From the NCBI GenBank assembly GCA_029934755.1, contig JAOZLQ010000098.1:1-8535 (forward strand): a DNA stretch of 8,535 nucleotides, in the 5' to 3' direction. This DNA is from Desulfuromusa sp. GTDB lineage: Bacteria > Desulfobacterota > Desulfuromonadia > Desulfuromonadales > Geopsychrobacteraceae. Under the pieces are notes generated by a model that ran no database searches, had not been told where the DNA came from, and saw nothing but the letters and a program-made list of their open reading frames with translations. The position numbers were made by a program, and so were the translations under genes. Shown here in pieces: positions 6,644 through 8,535 of this stretch; position 1 is the first letter of the stretch, and each line of letters opens with the position of its first letter.

Positions 6644-7408
6644 ATGACATTTACCAAAGCTATCGTGCGCCGACCCGGGAGAAGTATTGTATCTGGCTTA
6701 TCCGAGGCATCACTTGAGACTCCGGTGTATGAAAAGGCTTTGGAACAGCATGATCACTATATCGATGCCTTGAACAGGTGTGGACTGGACGTTGTGATCC
6801 TTGATGCTACTGAAGAACACCCTGATTCAGTATTTGTTGAAGATGTTGCCGTACTGACACCAGAGTGTGCCATTATGACTGCCCCTGGAGAAAGATCAAG
6901 GGCTGGTGAAGTTCAGAAAATCAGAGACACATTAGAACGTTTCTTTCCTCGCATTGAGGAGATAATCTCTCCGGGGACATTGGAGGGTGGTGATGTTATG
7001 CAGATCGGCCGTCATTACTCTATTGGATTATCAAATCGAAGCAATCAGGAAGGAGCGCGACAACTGATCCGCATTCTTGAAAAATATGGGATGGCTGGTT
7101 CTACCATCCCGGTGCATAATTTTTTACATCTAAAAACCGGGGTGACTTGGATTGGTAATAAAACTCTTGTCGCAGATAGTCGATTTGCGCTATATCCTGA
7201 TTTCCAGGATTATAATATTATTCAGGTTGGAGAAGGTGAAAAAGGGGCAGCTAACTGTATCAATCTTGGTGGAAAAATTATTATGCCTGCCGGGTTTTCC
7301 AAAACAGAAAGGCTGCTTCGTAAAACTGGATTTGAGGTAATTGCAGTCGATATCTCGGAATTTGCCAAGATTGATGGTGGATTGACCTGCCTCTCTTTGA
7401 GGTTTTAG
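6644..7408 (+). CDS. ddaH: N(G),N(G)-dimethylarginine dimethylaminohydrolase (dimethylargininase)
   Basis: Hydrolyses methylated arginines (mono- or asymmetric dimethylarginine) to citrulline and methyl- or dimethylamine. The 254 residues equal the length of the Pseudomonas aeruginosa enzyme as I remember it. The guanidine-modifying catalytic triad is in the expected places: E114 (PGTLEGGD), H162 (LHLKTG) and C249 (GGLTCLSLRF). FVEDVAV (64-70), NQEGARQ (134-140), ANCINL and IIMPAGF also match the family. The start at 6644 has AGGA nine bases upstream; an earlier in-frame ATG at 6581 lies inside the previous gene and is rejected. It follows the TIGR03790 gene by 13 bases and precedes map by 30, so it is probably co-transcribed. 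A related guanidine or citrulline hydrolase activity cannot be excluded, but the sequence favours dimethylargininase. Confidence 0.9.
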   Translation: MTFTKAIVRRPGRSIVSGLSEASLETPVYEKALEQHDHYIDALNRCGLDVVILDATEEHPDSVFVEDVAVLTPECAIMTAPGERSRAGEVQKIRDTLERFFPRIEEIISPGTLEGGDVMQIGRHYSIGLSNRSNQEGARQLIRILEKYGMAGSTIPVHNFLHLKTGVTWIGNKTLVADSRFALYPDFQDYNIIQVGEGEKGAANCINLGGKIIMPAGFSKTERLLRKTGFEVIAVDISEFAKIDGGLTCLSLRF

Positions 7409-7438
7409 CCAGAGTAACAAATATACCGGAGAAAAATA

Positions 7439-8194
7439 ATGATTGTTATCAAAACTCAAGAAGAAATAGAAAAAATGCGAAAAGTTGGAAAATTAGCGGC
7501 TCAATTACTAAATTATATTGGACCGTTTGTAAAAGAAGGTGTTTCAACGCAGTATCTTAATGACCTTTGTGAGAAATTTACTCAAAAAAATGGTGCAATC
7601 TCTGCTCCTTTAAATTATCACGGATTTCCAAAAAGCATTTGTACGTCAATTAATAATGTTGTGTGTCATGGAATCCCTTCAGAACAAGATATTCTCAAAG
7701 ATGGTGATATTGTTAACGTCGATATTACCGTTATTCTGGATGGGTATCATGGAGATTCCTCTCGTACTTTTATGATCGGTAATGTTGATGAAAAAATACA
7801 AAATTTGGTGAGCCGGACAGAAAGTGCCATGCATAGGGGAATTGCTGCGGTTAAACCGGGCAAATATCTTTATGAAGTGGGCAAGGCTATTGAAAAATAT
7901 ATCGGTAAGTTTGATTATTCTATTGTTCGAACCTACGGTGGACATGGCATTGGCAAGAGATTTCACGAAGATCCACATGTTCTTCATCATTTTAGCAGGG
8001 AGAACAAAATACGCCTTCAGGAGGGGATGATTTTTACCGTTGAGCCGATGATTAACATGGGGAAGTCATATGCAGTAGAGACTTCGGCCACAGATGGATG
8101 GACAGTAACGACTGTCGACGGAAGTATCAGTGCCCAATTTGAACATACAATACTGGTCACGTCTGAGGGAGCTGAAATTCTTACTACGGTATAG
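7439..8194 (+). CDS. map: Type I methionine aminopeptidase
   Basis: Removes the initiator methionine from new proteins whose second residue is small. The 251 residues give the short type Ia form without an N-terminal zinc-binding extension. All five metal ligands are visible: D95 (VNVDITV), D106 (YHGDSSRT), H169 (GGHGIGKRFHEDP), E202 (FTVEPMIN) and E235 (AQFEHTILV); H176 matches the substrate-binding histidine. The ATG has GGAG seven bases upstream. The gene is much more AT-rich than nadE: my hand count of its first 120 bases gives about 31% G+C. Most genomes keep a map copy near the ribosomal-protein genes, so this may be an extra, perhaps acquired, copy. No clear terminator follows; the next 114 bases lead to the vapB promoter. 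Confidence 0.96.
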   Translation: MIVIKTQEEIEKMRKVGKLAAQLLNYIGPFVKEGVSTQYLNDLCEKFTQKNGAISAPLNYHGFPKSICTSINNVVCHGIPSEQDILKDGDIVNVDITVILDGYHGDSSRTFMIGNVDEKIQNLVSRTESAMHRGIAAVKPGKYLYEVGKAIEKYIGKFDYSIVRTYGGHGIGKRFHEDPHVLHHFSRENKIRLQEGMIFTVEPMINMGKSYAVETSATDGWTVTTVDGSISAQFEHTILVTSEGAEILTTV

Positions 8195-8262
8195 GTATCG
8201 TTTGGATAACGTAAGAAAAATGCCTATGTTTTCTAATCACCAATTTCGGCTTGCTACCTCCT

Positions 8263-8292
8263 TTGCCGTAGTATATACTTTAAATATATATT
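8263..8292 (+). promoter_or_regulatory. vapB promoter with two 10-base palindromes (likely autoregulatory operator)
   Basis: TTGCCG at 8263-8268 and TATATT at 8287-8292 (18-base spacing) form a plausible sigma-70 promoter. Two perfect palindromes lie in it: AGTATATACT at 8270-8279 and AATATATATT at 8283-8292, with centres 13 bases apart. VapB-type antitoxins usually repress their own promoter through such repeats, so these are good operator candidates. Between the map stop and this site nothing else is recognisable. Confidence 0.5.
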
Positions 8293-8308
8293 CAGTGTGG
8301 AGGCTTTT

Positions 8309-8535
8309 ATGAAAACCGCAAAAATTTTCCAGAATGGCCAGAGTCAGGCGGTGAGGTTGCCCAAAGAGTTCCGCTTTGATGAGAAAGAGGTCTACATCAA
8401 AAAAAGTGGTCGTGTTGTTCATCTTATTCCCCGAACGGAATCTTGGGATATTTTGTTTGACAGTCTAGATAAGTTTTCCAGTGACTATATGGCTGAACGG
8501 ATACAGCCTGAGCAAGATATGCGGGAGAATTTTTA
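8309..8535 (+). CDS. vapB: VapB-type antitoxin (AbrB/SpoVT fold), 3' end at the window edge
   Basis: Seventy-five residues are visible and the next codon begins TA, so the stop (TAA or TAG) may fall one base outside; this would be normal VapB length. Residues 1-45 (beginning MKTAKIFQNGQSQAVRLP, then EVYIKKSGRVVHLIP) are the swapped-hairpin DNA-binding domain of AbrB/MazE-like antitoxins. Residues 46-75, starting TESWDILF and ending in acidic, flexible sequence, are the expected toxin-binding tail. GGAGG lies 5 bases before the ATG. The protein should neutralise a VapC PIN-domain ribonuclease and repress its own operon. The toxin gene is expected directly downstream but is not in the window, so a complete toxin-antitoxin pair is inferred only. 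Confidence 0.88.
   Translation, partial: MKTAKIFQNGQSQAVRLPKEFRFDEKEVYIKKSGRVVHLIPRTESWDILFDSLDKFSSDYMAERIQPEQDMRENF

Overview
The window looks like chromosomal DNA of a Gram-negative bacterium. My best guess is the Desulfobacterota, near Desulfuromonadales (Pelobacter/Desulfuromonas type). That rests on remembered family distributions and gene neighbourhoods (rnhB next to yraN; a long glutamine-dependent nadE; a TIGR03790 family protein), not on a search. Hand counts of two 120-base samples give about 56% G+C at the end of nadE and about 31% at the start of map, so composition is not uniform.

Layout. Bases 1-1051 hold the 3' part of a GGDEF-EAL cyclic-di-GMP protein; the window opens at about the F of its GGDEF motif. 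Its stop codon overlaps, tail to tail, the end of rnhB (RNase HII, minus strand). Between rnhB and the divergent yraN lies a 356-base spacer with a near-perfect 22-base inverted repeat enclosing a C/G-rich REP-like double hairpin. yraN (UPF0102) is followed by a second REP-like element.

From 2592 to 8194 five genes run on the plus strand and look like one transcription unit: nadE, rsmI (ATGA overlap with nadE), a secreted TIGR03790 family protein (2 bases after rsmI), a dimethylargininase (13-base gap) and a type I methionine aminopeptidase (30-base gap). I see no convincing terminator after map. The window ends in a VapB-type antitoxin gene with its own AT-rich promoter and two 10-base palindromes; the VapC toxin would lie just outside.

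How the genes fit together. Most are housekeeping: RNA-primer/ribonucleotide removal (rnhB), NAD synthesis (nadE), 16S rRNA decoding-site methylation (rsmI) and N-terminal methionine removal (map). Less ordinary are the TIGR03790 protein with a charged helical insertion, a dimethylargininase with a complete catalytic triad paired with an AT-rich map, the REP-like elements and the inverted-repeat structure upstream of rnhB. I found no complete novel system; the TIGR03790 protein and the 1643-1851 inverted-repeat structure are the least explained items. No tRNA, rRNA, CRISPR array or transposase gene was seen.
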